DNA from: an uncultured Collinsella sp.
GTDB taxonomy: Bacteria; Actinomycetota; Coriobacteriia; Coriobacteriales; Coriobacteriaceae
NCBI GenBank assembly: GCA_900551665.1
Contig: URWW01000041.1
Location: 1-15,069 of the forward strand
DNA length: 15,069 nucleotides
Direction of reading: 5' to 3'
Position 1 is the stretch's first letter. Each line of letters begins with the position of its first letter. Shown one piece after another: positions 6,910-14,833 of the stretch. The notes beneath the pieces are model-generated. The model had not been told where the DNA came from. It saw only the letters and a program-made list of their open reading frames with translations, and did not search any database. Both the position numbers and the translations under genes were made by a program.

Positions 6910-8064
6910 ATGTTGAGGAATCGCGAGGTACGACGCGCGCTTATCGCATGCCTGCTCGTCACAGCGCTCGGGACGGTCGCCTCATACCTGGTCACACGCT
7001 CCGCCATGCTCGACGCTCTCGGCGGCGCGCACATCGTCACCGCCTCCATCAACGAGGCGGCTTCGACGGCGACATCGGAAGCCCCCGCTGCAAACGCCGC
7101 CCTGTTCGCCGCCATATGCACGCTCGTCACCGGGTTGATCATCACCGTCATCTTCATGATCCTTACGAACCGGCGCTACCGCGCCCTGGCAAAGATGGCC
7201 GCCAACCTCGACCGTGTGCTGGCGGGCGAGCGCGACATCCGCCTGCGCGACATGAACGAAGGCGAGCTCGCCATCCTCTCGAGCGAGATCGATAAGGTCA
7301 TCGCACGACTCAACCTCACCGTCGACGAGCTGCAGGCGGAGAAGCTCGCGCTCTCAGACGCACTTGCCGACATCTCCCATCAGCTCAAAACGCCCCTCAC
7401 CTCGATCGCCATCTCCACCGAGCTCATCCGCGACCGTCTTTCCGCGCGGGGCGATTCCGAAGACCTGGTCGAGCGCCTGCGCCTCATCCAAACGCTGCAG
7501 GCCCGCGTCGAGGACCTGGTGGCCGCCCTGCTCAAGCTCGCCCGCATCGACGCCGGCGTGATCAAGCTCGTTCGCGGGGCTGTTGACGCGCGTGAACTCG
7601 TGTGCAAGAGCTTCGAGCCGCTCGCCATCGCCTTCGACATCGCCGACGTGCGCTTCAGCGCGGACGTGCAGGATGGGGCCTCCTACGAGGGCGATCTCAC
7701 GTGGAGCGTCGAGGCCCTCGAGAACATCCTGAAAAACTGCATGGAGCACACTCCGGCCGGAGGGTGCGTGAGCGTGCGCGTCACCGAAGACGTCCTGGCA
7801 TGTCGCATCCGCATCGAGGACACCGGCCCGGGCATTGCCGAATCCGATCTCCCGCACATCTTCGAGCGCTTCTACCGCGGTTCGCGCGATGCGAACGCCT
7901 CGTCGAGCGAAGTCAACCCCGCCGGCGTCGGCATCGGGCTCGCCCTCTCCAAGAGCCTCGTAACGGCGCAGGGAGGCACCCTCACCGCCGAGAACCTCCG
8001 CGACGAGAACGGCAACGTCACCGGTGCAGCCTTCAACCTGGTGTTCTTCAAGGCCGTCGTGTAG
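6910..8064 (+). CDS. Sensor histidine kinase with short extracellular loop
   Basis: This membrane kinase phosphorylates the adjacent regulator. The 384 residues have two membrane segments (about 11-31 and 64-86) separated by only about 32 residues, too small for a folded sensor domain. A HAMP-like linker follows (about 87-145, DMNEGELAILSSEIDKVI). The H-box is DISHQLKTPL with phosphoacceptor His157. The ATPase domain has an N-box near N276 (ILKNCMEHTP), EDTGPGIAESDLPHIFERFY (303-322) and GVGIGLALSKSL (339-350). It belongs to the VanS/BceS-like group by general layout. The small loop suggests sensing within the membrane or through a partner, possibly one of the nearby ABC transporters; this is inference. 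The gene starts 3 bases after the regulator stop and ends 6 bases before a large palindrome that may end the operon. Confidence 0.93.
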   Translation: MLRNREVRRALIACLLVTALGTVASYLVTRSAMLDALGGAHIVTASINEAASTATSEAPAANAALFAAICTLVTGLIITVIFMILTNRRYRALAKMAANLDRVLAGERDIRLRDMNEGELAILSSEIDKVIARLNLTVDELQAEKLALSDALADISHQLKTPLTSIAISTELIRDRLSARGDSEDLVERLRLIQTLQARVEDLVAALLKLARIDAGVIKLVRGAVDARELVCKSFEPLAIAFDIADVRFSADVQDGASYEGDLTWSVEALENILKNCMEHTPAGGCVSVRVTEDVLACRIRIEDTGPGIAESDLPHIFERFYRGSRDANASSSEVNPAGVGIGLALSKSLVTAQGGTLTAENLRDENGNVTGAAFNLVFFKAVV

Positions 8065-8070
8065 CCGCTA

Positions 8071-8155
8071 CGGTGGGCGGGGCTATATACACTCCGGGGC
8101 GTGGTTCCGCTTCGCTCCACAAAAACGCCCCTACGGTATATAGCCCCGCCCACCG
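8071..8155. repeat. Palindromic element E1
   Basis: The 19-bp perfect arms, CGGTGGGCGGGGCTATATA (8071-8089) and its complement (8137-8155), enclose an inner stem GGGGCGT (8096-8102) / ACGCCCC (8125-8131) and a loop with CCGCTTCGCTCCAC. The core, from ATATAC to GGTATAT, matches E2 at 8296-8394 on the opposite strand. The outer arms do not match E2. It begins 6 bases after the kinase stop and could end that transcript. Confidence 0.85.
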
Positions 8156-8295
8156 CCCCTTCACTGCCATGAAATAATGGAACGGATGCAGACAACACAT
8201 GCAATTCAGCCCGACATCCCATGTGGACAATATGAAGCCGCTGTTCGACATGTCGATTAACTCAAACATGGCCAAAGCTCCTTGTTACAACGAAC
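8156..8295. other. Low-GC spacer between the two palindromic elements
   Basis: GC here is about 47%, much lower than in the flanking genes. No gene is seen. It contains a perfect 12-bp palindrome TCGACATGTCGA (8245-8256) and ACATCCCATGT (8214-8224). The low GC and the flanking inverted elements suggest a foreign or mobile-derived segment. Confidence 0.5.
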
Positions 8296-8394
8296 CGCCC
8301 GAGGGGCCGGCATATACCGTAGGGGCGTTTTTGTAGGGTGTTTTGTGAGCGAAGCGAACCACGCCCCGAAGCGTATATGCCGGCCCCTCGGGCG
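8296..8394. repeat. Palindromic element E2, inverted relative to E1
   Basis: Perfect 22-bp arms (8296-8317, beginning CGCCCGAGGGGCCGGC, and 8373-8394) enclose the same inner stem as E1 (GGGGCGT 8322-8328 / ACGCCCC 8361-8367). On the minus strand its core matches E1 closely, apart from a few substitutions and an extra block of about 12 bases (CACCCTACAAAA). The outer GC-rich arms differ from E1 but remain perfectly self-complementary. Confidence 0.85.
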
Positions 8395-8418
8395 CACGAG
8401 AACCATAGAGCAGCCTTC

Positions 8419-8434
8419 GTGACGTATCTGTCAC
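8419..8434. promoter_or_regulatory. Putative response-regulator operator, copy 2
   Basis: GTGACGTATCTGTCAC is a dyad with GTGAC/GTCAC arms. It shares TGAC, then ATCTGTCA with the site at 4398-4413. The outermost pair differs (G-C here, A-T there) yet stays complementary. It lies 72 bases before the ATPase start. No clear -10 box is seen between 8435 and 8506; a direct repeat GGTCAT (8440-8445, 8456-8461) lies there. Confidence 0.6.
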
Positions 8435-8506
8435 ATTGCGGTCATGGCAGGGCAAGGTCATTCGTCCAGTATCGTTGATAGGAATCTAACTGGCGAAAGG
8501 ACGGCC

Positions 8507-9187
8507 ATGAACATCCTCAGCATCGAGCATCTCACACGCGTGTACGGCACGGGCGACACGGCGGTAACCGCGCTGAACGACGTGAGCTTCACCGTCGAGG
8601 CCGGCGAGTTCATTGCCATCATCGGCAGCTCGGGATCGGGCAAATCGACCCTTATGCATCTCATGGGTGGTGTCGACCGCCCCACGTCGGGCACCGTCAA
8701 GCTGCAGGGGCAGGACATCTTCGCCCGCAACGACGAGCAGCTCGCCGTGTTCCGCCGCCGCGAGGTGGGCCTCATCTACCAGTTCTACAACCTCATCCCC
8801 GTCCTCGACGTGGTGGAGAACATGACCCTGCCGGTCCTGATGGACGGACGCTCCGTCAACGAGCAGCGCCTATCGGCTCTTGTGCGTGCCCTCGGCCTCA
8901 CAGGCCGCGAGCACTGCCTGCCCAATCAGCTCTCCGGCGGCCAGCAGCAGCGCGTCGCCATCGGCCGCGCGCTCATGAACGCCCCCTCGGTCGTACTCGC
9001 CGACGAGCCCACCGGCAACCTCGACTCCAAGAACTCCGCGGAGATCATGAGCCTGCTGCGTGCATCCAATAAGAAGTTCAAGCAGACCCTCATCGTCATC
9101 ACCCACGACGAGGACGTCGCCCTCATGGCCGACCGCGTGATCGCCATTGAGGACGGACGCATCGTCCGCGACGAGCGGAGGGCATAA
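8507..9187 (+). CDS. ABC transporter ATPase, MacB/LolD-like (antimicrobial-peptide type)
   Basis: This cytoplasmic ATPase energises the FtsX-type permease encoded directly downstream. The 226 residues hold a complete nucleotide-binding domain: Walker A GSSGSGKS (40-47), Q-loop Q92 (YQFYNLIPVL), signature LSGGQ (142-146), Walker B VVLADE (162-167) and H-loop H200 (VITHDE). The YQFYNLIPVLDVVENMTLP stretch is typical of the LolD/MacB/BceA group. An in-frame ATG at 8444 exists, but GAAAGGA at 8495-8501, six bases before ATG 8507, and the start of homology (MNILSIEHLTRVYG) set the shorter start. It opens a five-gene export cluster behind the second palindromic operator. Whether it exports or merely detoxifies a peptide cannot be told from sequence. 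Confidence 0.94.
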   Translation: MNILSIEHLTRVYGTGDTAVTALNDVSFTVEAGEFIAIIGSSGSGKSTLMHLMGGVDRPTSGTVKLQGQDIFARNDEQLAVFRRREVGLIYQFYNLIPVLDVVENMTLPVLMDGRSVNEQRLSALVRALGLTGREHCLPNQLSGGQQQRVAIGRALMNAPSVVLADEPTGNLDSKNSAEIMSLLRASNKKFKQTLIVITHDEDVALMADRVIAIEDGRIVRDERRA

Positions 9188-9188
9188 G

Positions 9189-12100
9189 ATGGCCGAGGAC
9201 ACCCGCACCACCACGTCTGCAGGCGCAAGCGCCGCACAGGGCGCCCTCCCCCGCTGGGGCGTGTTCTGGCGCTTCGCCGCACGCTCCCTCAAGCTCAATC
9301 GTTCGCGCACCATCGTGTCCATCATCGGCATCGCACTCTCCTGCGCGCTCATCACCGCGATCTTCACGAGCGTGGCCACGCTCTACGAGGGCCTGCTCAA
9401 GGCCGAGATCGTGACCGAGGGCGCATGGCAAGTCGAACTCTTGAACGTACCCGAGGATGAAATCGATGTCGTGCACGCCGATTCTCGCGTCACGCGCAGC
9501 TATGATCGCATCTCCTACGGCGATGCGATCATGCCGAAGAGCTTCGAGGGGTATTGGGGACGCTACCTCAGCGTCCAGGAATGGCCCACGGCCGACAAGG
9601 TGAAAGACCTCAAGCCCCTCCCCCACATCGCCGAGGGACGTGCCCCCCAGGCGCCCGACGAGATCGTGCTCACCCATAATCTCAAGGGGCTGTCTGTCGA
9701 GAACGGAAGCTGGCTCTACGACAACCTTCCAACCACCGGCAGGGACGACGACGTCCCGCGCGCGGCATGGAACGGGGACCTGGAAATCGGCAGCGTCATC
9801 GACCTCGCACTTGGCGAGCGAACCTTTGTCGACGCCGAGTCTGGCCAGGAGGCGCCCTGCCTGTACGACGAGTCCCTGTACACAACGGAAAGCGCGACGG
9901 GCGATGTCATCAGCGAGTACCTCGCGAACCCCGGCGAGGTGAAATCCTACAAGGTGGTCGGCTTCTATGCACCGGAGGGAATCAGGAAGGAAGACGTGTG
10001 GGGACAAAGGGGGCCCGGCTACCTCGGGTTCGTCTCCTCTCCCAATGTCCCCGTGCGAACCACGAGCATCTACCTCACCACGAACCTGAAGAGCCGCACC
10101 GAGGTCGATGCGCTCATCGAGGACTATACCGGCGACCCCCACGCCATCTTCAACGGCGGTGGCAACCGAGACGACATCGAGAATATGGAAGGCCAGACCG
10201 CGGCATATTCGCATGATTCCCTCATGCGGTATCAGGGCATGACCGATGAGCGCTCCATCTGGGGAACCCTTTACACACTCGCCTTCATTCTCTCCGCCGT
10301 CGTCATCGGCGCCTCCATATCCCTCATATACAACTCATTCGCTATCGCCGTCTCCGAACGCACCCGCCAATTCGGCTTGCTCTCCTCGCTTGGCGCCAGC
10401 AAGCGGCAGTTGCGTCGCACCGTATACGCCGAGGCGAGCATGCTCGCAATCATCGGAATCCCCATCGGCCTCTTGGTTGGCCTTGCGGGGACCTTCGCCG
10501 TGTTCACCTTCGCCGGCGAGGGCATCGGGATGCTCATCGACCAGGAGGCGTTCGCGAAGACCGGCTTCAGCACGATCGCCATCAATCCCGCAGTGCTCGC
10601 CCTGTCGGCTTTGCTCGCTATCATCACCGTCTTCATCAGCGCGACGATCCCCGCCTGGCGCGCGAGCCGCATCTCGGCCGTGGACGCCATCCGCGGAAGC
10701 CGCGACGTGCGCATCTCTCGACGTGAGCTCCGGGAGATGCGAAATAACCGCCGCGCGGGAGCCCGCGGCACGTCCTTCGGGCGCGTCTTTGACAACCTGC
10801 GTCTGCGCACCGCGGGCGTGCCCGGCCTCCTCGCCCACCGCAACCTCACGCGCGCCAGCGCGAAGGGACGTGTGGCCGTCGCCTCCCTGGCCGTATCGGT
10901 CGCGCTCATCATCATCTCGGGCGGCATCTCGCATTACCTGAACTATCTCACGCAGGTCGTCGACAACGGCGGCAGCGACATCGAGGTCTCGCTCAACAGG
11001 CGGCTGGAGCTCGACGAGACGACATCCGACGGGCTGAAGGAAATCGACGACGCATATCGGGCGCTCGCGACAGTCGATGGGGCGACCGGAGAGGGGTACA
11101 TGCTCCTCACGTCCCTCTGCGCGAGCTTCGAGCCCGGCATGATCGATTACGGCGAGCTCTCAAGCCAAAGCGATCACTACGATATGCCCGACCGCGGCAT
11201 GACCGACGACGGCACCGTCTACGCCCCCGCCTCCGTCCTGTTCCTCGATGACGCATCGTGGAATCAGATCCTTGAGGAGAACGGTCTCGACCGCAAGCGC
11301 TTCGGGGACCCAAAGAACCCTGTCGCCGTGGCGCTCAACGGAACCCAGTCCAACGACGGGAAGCGCTATTCAGTGCGCGACCTGTTCTCCTCCACGGGCA
11401 CCGCGAACCTCCTCACCAACATCGCATCCGTCGACAACGCCATGTTCGTCGAGGCGGGCGTCGATGACGGGGAGCCCGTCGCCCGATATGAGGGATACGG
11501 AGAGGGGGACGAAGCCCGATTCGACGAGAACGGCGAGCCCATCTACGACAAGGTCGCGCGTCCGCTCGACGAGGTGCTCCTGGACTCGTACGAACTGCCC
11601 GTCGGGGCGATTGTGAAGACATTCCCCTCGCCCATCAAAGCATATGCATCCATCTGGCCGACGCTCGTCCTCCCCGTAAGCGCGCTGCCCACACTCGCCG
11701 CGAGCTCCGAGGGCATCATCGATGACAAGGATGTGAGCAGCCTCGCCACGCCATTCGCCTTCCACAGCGAAGATGGCACATACGGCAACACGATGTACGC
11801 GTATCTATCCTTCGGCGCCGAAGACGCACGCGCCGTCGAAATCGGCATGAACGAGATCATCGCCGACAAGATCACCGGCAGCAAGTGGTACCGCACATAT
11901 CTGTCGAACAACGCTGAGAACGCGCGCGCCGAGCGGCTCATAGGCGAGACCGTGCAGCTGTTCATCAACTGCTTCATCCTCATCACCGGTGCGATTGCCG
12001 TCGCAAACGTGTTCAACACACTCACGAACTCGATCATCCTGCGCCGCCGCGAGTTCGCCATGCTCAAGAGCATCGGCATGGGACGGCGTGCGTTCTGGCG

Positions 12101-12356
12101 CATGATCGCCCTCGAGTGCTTCTCATACGCCTGGAGGGGGCTGGCCATCGGCCTGGCACTCGGCGCCGTCGTCACCTTCTTCATTTACCAGGCGATGATG
12201 ATGAGCTTCGAGGGCCTCGGCTTCGTGGTGCCGTTCGGCTGGGTCATCGCCGCCGTCGGCGTGGTGATCGCCGTGCTCGCCGTCTCGACCGCGTATGCTC
12301 TTCGCAAGTCCTCCAGCGGCTCCATCGTGCAGACCCTGCGCGAGGACGCGATCTAG
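9189..12356 (+). CDS. Large FtsX-family ABC permease with two FtsX modules and two big extracellular domains
   Basis: This membrane subunit partners the ATPase ending one base upstream. The 1055 residues show eight membrane segments in a 4+4 pattern. TM1 (about 40-62) is followed by an extracellular domain of about 290 residues, then TM2-4 (about 356-380, 417-440, 466-490). After a basic cytoplasmic linker, TM5 (about 561-583) precedes a second extracellular domain of about 340 residues and TM6-8 (about 923-948, 979-1003, 1018-1038). Both modules end in FtsX-type loops (ERTRQFGLLSSLGASKRQL and RREFAMLKSIGMGRRAF). GGAGGG (9177-9182) supports ATG 9189 rather than the in-frame ATG at 9147. BceB-type permeases have ten segments and a single large loop, so this is a different layout, closer to duplicated lipoprotein/peptide transporters. 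Substrate unknown. Confidence 0.93.
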   Translation: MAEDTRTTTSAGASAAQGALPRWGVFWRFAARSLKLNRSRTIVSIIGIALSCALITAIFTSVATLYEGLLKAEIVTEGAWQVELLNVPEDEIDVVHADSRVTRSYDRISYGDAIMPKSFEGYWGRYLSVQEWPTADKVKDLKPLPHIAEGRAPQAPDEIVLTHNLKGLSVENGSWLYDNLPTTGRDDDVPRAAWNGDLEIGSVIDLALGERTFVDAESGQEAPCLYDESLYTTESATGDVISEYLANPGEVKSYKVVGFYAPEGIRKEDVWGQRGPGYLGFVSSPNVPVRTTSIYLTTNLKSRTEVDALIEDYTGDPHAIFNGGGNRDDIENMEGQTAAYSHDSLMRYQGMTDERSIWGTLYTLAFILSAVVIGASISLIYNSFAIAVSERTRQFGLLSSLGASKRQLRRTVYAEASMLAIIGIPIGLLVGLAGTFAVFTFAGEGIGMLIDQEAFAKTGFSTIAINPAVLALSALLAIITVFISATIPAWRASRISAVDAIRGSRDVRISRRELREMRNNRRAGARGTSFGRVFDNLRLRTAGVPGLLAHRNLTRASAKGRVAVASLAVSVALIIISGGISHYLNYLTQVVDNGGSDIEVSLNRRLELDETTSDGLKEIDDAYRALATVDGATGEGYMLLTSLCASFEPGMIDYGELSSQSDHYDMPDRGMTDDGTVYAPASVLFLDDASWNQILEENGLDRKRFGDPKNPVAVALNGTQSNDGKRYSVRDLFSSTGTANLLTNIASVDNAMFVEAGVDDGEPVARYEGYGEGDEARFDENGEPIYDKVARPLDEVLLDSYELPVGAIVKTFPSPIKAYASIWPTLVLPVSALPTLAASSEGIIDDKDVSSLATPFAFHSEDGTYGNTMYAYLSFGAEDARAVEIGMNEIIADKITGSKWYRTYLSNNAENARAERLIGETVQLFINCFILITGAIAVANVFNTLTNSIILRRREFAMLKSIGMGRRAFWRMIALECFSYAWRGLAIGLALGAVVTFFIYQAMMMSFEGLGFVVPFGWVIAAVGVVIAVLAVSTAYALRKSSSGSIVQTLREDAI

Positions 12357-12371
12357 ACGCCATCCCGCTCA

Positions 12372-12402
12372 CCTCAATTGAGGGACAGTCCCCCAATTGA
12401 GG
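12372..12402. repeat. Compact palindrome of the CTCAATTG/GGGAC repeat family
   Basis: CCTCAATTG (12372-12380) pairs with CAATTGAGG (12394-12402). Inside, GGGAC (12382-12386) pairs with GTCCC (12388-12392) around one base, with an A/C mismatch between the two stems. On the minus strand it reads TCGCCTCAATTGGGGGAC, almost identical to 4301-4317. It lies between the permease and the adaptor gene without a T-run. Confidence 0.8.
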
Positions 12403-12445
12403 CGACAACCTTAAATCAGGTCCATCCCACCCGAAAGGAAGACCC

Positions 12446-13897
12446 ATGTCCGATACCAACCGTGAGAACGACCCGATGGACGAGTTCCTGAGCACGCTCG
12501 GCGACGAGCCGCAAGAGACGAAGGTGCTTCGTGTTCCCGAAGTCATCCCCACCATCCAAGGCGACGCAGCGAACACGGAATCCAACACCGGGCCCGACGG
12601 CCAAACCCCGCTTGAGGGTTCCGACGCCGAGGCATACGCCGCCCTCAAGGCGAAGCGCGCCGAGCGCCGGCGCAAGAAGCTCGTGCGCCGCGGCATCGTG
12701 ATCGGCGTGGCGGCCGTCGTCATCGGCGGCGGGGCCATTGCCATCAACATCCTGGGCAAAGAGCCCGAGCAGATGATGGAGGCCGTCACCGATTTTGCCG
12801 TCCAGGGAGATTTCGAGACTATCGTCGACGCCAAGGGAACGTTGCAGCCACTCTCCGCCACCGTCATCACACCCGAGGTGGGCGGCCAAATCGAGAGCGT
12901 CAACGTCGTTGCCGGCCAGACGGTCAAAGAGGGCGACGTCCTCATGACCATCAAGAACCCCGAGCTCGACCGCGCCGTGGCGGAGGCCGATCGCGCGCTG
13001 CGCCAGGCCCGTGCCGACCTCGCGGCCGCACAGCAGACGCTCGCCGAGGCAAAGCAACTCGACTCCCAGCCCACAGCCGACCCCATGGCCGGCCCCGCGG
13101 TAGACGTCGCCGGCGCACAGCAGGCAGTGAACGCCGCCCAAGTCGCAGTTGAATCCGCACAGGCCTCCTACAACGACGCCGCCGCAAAGGCCGCCCTGCG
13201 CACCGTGAAGGCACCGGCCGCGGGCTCCATCGTGGCCATGAACGCGCAAGTGGGCGCCGATCTCGGCGAGAGCTTGGGCGGCACGGGGACGAACGGCCCG
13301 CTCATGCAGATCGCCGACCTCTCCAAGATGAAGGTCACCATCCAAGTTGAGGAGGAGGATATCGCGAGCGTGGCCGTCGACCAGACCGCGACCATCTCCT
13401 GCCCCGCCTTCCCCGACCTCTCCATGACCGGACGCGTGACGGGCATCGCCTCCATCGCGAGCGGCGACGGCGCCCAGATGTCCTACGACGGTATGGGCGG
13501 CTCCCCCACCTTCGCCGTCGACATCATGATCGACGCGCCCGACCCGCGTCTCAAGCCCGGCATGACCGCGGAGGTGTCCCTCACCACGCAGAAGCTCGAG
13601 AACGTCGTCATGGTGCCCATGACCGCCCTGCTCACCGATGACGGCGAGACCTACTATGTGAACCTCGAGACCGACCCCGAAACGCACGCCACGGAGCGCC
13701 TGGACGTGCGGGTCGTAGCCAAGAACGACGACTACGCCGTGGTTGGCAAGCCCGCCGACGCACCCGCCGACCAGAATTCCGACATGCCCGAGTCCCCCCT
13801 CTCCGATAGCGACGTGCTCGTGATCGCAGGCGGCGCCATGCCGGAGGACGAGACGATGGATGGCGGCGCATCCGGCGGCGGCATGGAGGTGCGCTAA
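12446..13897 (+). CDS. Membrane-fusion (HlyD/MacA-like) periplasmic-adaptor-type subunit
   Basis: The product is an extracytoplasmic adaptor for the MacB-type ATPase/permease encoded next. The 483 residues begin with a hydrophilic cytoplasmic tail of about 80 residues ending in RAERRRKKLVRR, followed by one membrane segment (about 83-104). A biotinyl/lipoyl half-motif follows (about 135-172, ITPEVGGQIESVNVVAGQTV). Ala/Gln-rich coiled-coil arms lie at about 172-250, broken by a Pro-rich turn (LDSQPTADPMAGPA). The second lipoyl half is RTVKAPAAGSIVAMNAQVG (252-270), then beta-barrel domains and a Gly/Met-rich acidic tail. AAAGGA 6 bases upstream supports the start. It is separated from the large permease by 89 bases that include a palindrome, but abuts the next gene with no gap. 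Such adaptors in Gram-positive-type cells work without a TolC partner. Confidence 0.92.
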   Translation: MSDTNRENDPMDEFLSTLGDEPQETKVLRVPEVIPTIQGDAANTESNTGPDGQTPLEGSDAEAYAALKAKRAERRRKKLVRRGIVIGVAAVVIGGGAIAINILGKEPEQMMEAVTDFAVQGDFETIVDAKGTLQPLSATVITPEVGGQIESVNVVAGQTVKEGDVLMTIKNPELDRAVAEADRALRQARADLAAAQQTLAEAKQLDSQPTADPMAGPAVDVAGAQQAVNAAQVAVESAQASYNDAAAKAALRTVKAPAAGSIVAMNAQVGADLGESLGGTGTNGPLMQIADLSKMKVTIQVEEEDIASVAVDQTATISCPAFPDLSMTGRVTGIASIASGDGAQMSYDGMGGSPTFAVDIMIDAPDPRLKPGMTAEVSLTTQKLENVVMVPMTALLTDDGETYYVNLETDPETHATERLDVRVVAKNDDYAVVGKPADAPADQNSDMPESPLSDSDVLVIAGGAMPEDETMDGGASGGGMEVR

Positions 13898-14833
13898 ATG
13901 GCAGAGAGCCCCTTGACGATCCCGCGTGGCACACCGGCGACGCCCGATGTCGCCACGGCGCCCGCGAGCCTCACGTCGACCGCACCTGTGGCCCCACTCG
14001 CATCCACGGCAATCCCCGCAACAGGCACCAGCTCCCGCCCGGTCATCGATATTCGTCATATCCACCGCATCTTTGAGAGCGAGGCCGGCCTGGCGCACAT
14101 CCTCCACGACGTGTCGCTCACCGTGAACCCCGGAGAGTTCGTGGCGATCACCGGCCCCTCAGGCTCCGGCAAATCCACGCTCATGAACATCCTCGGATGC
14201 CTGGACACCCCCACGTCGGGCACGTATCTGCTCGAGGGCCTGAACGTGGCGGAACTCACCGATGACGAGCTCGCCGAAGTTCGCGCCCTGCGCATCGGCT
14301 TCGTCTTCCAGAGCTTCAATCTACTCCCACGCATGAGCGTGCTCGACAACGTCATGTTGCCCCTCGCCTACACCGATGTTCCCCGACGCGAGCGCGAGAT
14401 GCGCGCCGTCCACGCCCTGCGCTCGGTGGGCCTTCCCGTCGACCACTACGACCATCGCACGAACGAGCTCTCGGGCGGTCAGATGCAGCGCGTCGCCATC
14501 GCACGCGCCCTTGTGAACGACCCCGCCATCATCCTGGCCGATGAGCCCACCGGCAACCTCGACTCCGTGACGGGGCGCCAGGTCATGGACACGTTCCACG
14601 CCCTCAAGCGCGCCGGCAAGACCATCGTGCTCATCACGCACGACGCAAGCGTCGCTGCCGAAGCCGACCGCGCTATCCAGATTCGCGACGGCCGCGTGTA
14701 CGAAGGGGCCTATGTCCCTGCGGCAGCCGCCACCGGCGTCGTTCGCGCAACGGCCGCCGACATCGCGGCGACCACGCCCTCCGCAGCAAGCGGCAACCGA
14801 TCATCAACCATGAACCCGGGAGGTGTCCTATGA
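13898..14833 (+). CDS. MacB-type ABC transporter ATPase with low-complexity ends
   Basis: This ATPase pairs with the permease that starts at 14830 and with the adaptor upstream, as in MacAB-type exporters. The 311 residues include a Pro/Ala/Thr-rich N-terminal extension of about 47 residues. The nucleotide-binding domain follows: Walker A GPSGSGKS (86-93), Q-loop Q138 (FQSFNLLPRMSVLDNV), signature LSGGQ (191-195), Walker B IILADE (211-216) and H248 (LITHDA). An Ala/Thr-rich tail of about 45 residues ends the protein. GGAGGT 7 bases before the ATG and the zero gap to the adaptor gene support the long N-terminus as real. The stop overlaps the next start (ATGA), implying translational coupling. 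Family assignment is firm; the function of the extensions is unknown. Confidence 0.94.
   Translation: MAESPLTIPRGTPATPDVATAPASLTSTAPVAPLASTAIPATGTSSRPVIDIRHIHRIFESEAGLAHILHDVSLTVNPGEFVAITGPSGSGKSTLMNILGCLDTPTSGTYLLEGLNVAELTDDELAEVRALRIGFVFQSFNLLPRMSVLDNVMLPLAYTDVPRREREMRAVHALRSVGLPVDHYDHRTNELSGGQMQRVAIARALVNDPAIILADEPTGNLDSVTGRQVMDTFHALKRAGKTIVLITHDASVAAEADRAIQIRDGRVYEGAYVPAAAATGVVRATAADIAATTPSAASGNRSSTMNPGGVL

Noticed and set aside
8071..8394. CRISPR array or insertion sequence
   Set aside because: There are only two copies, in opposite orientation, with no regular spacers and no transposase frame between them.
12416..14107. A 563-codon minus-strand frame opposite the adaptor and ATPase genes
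   Set aside because: It is a high-GC shadow frame with biased composition and no motif, opposite two well-supported genes.
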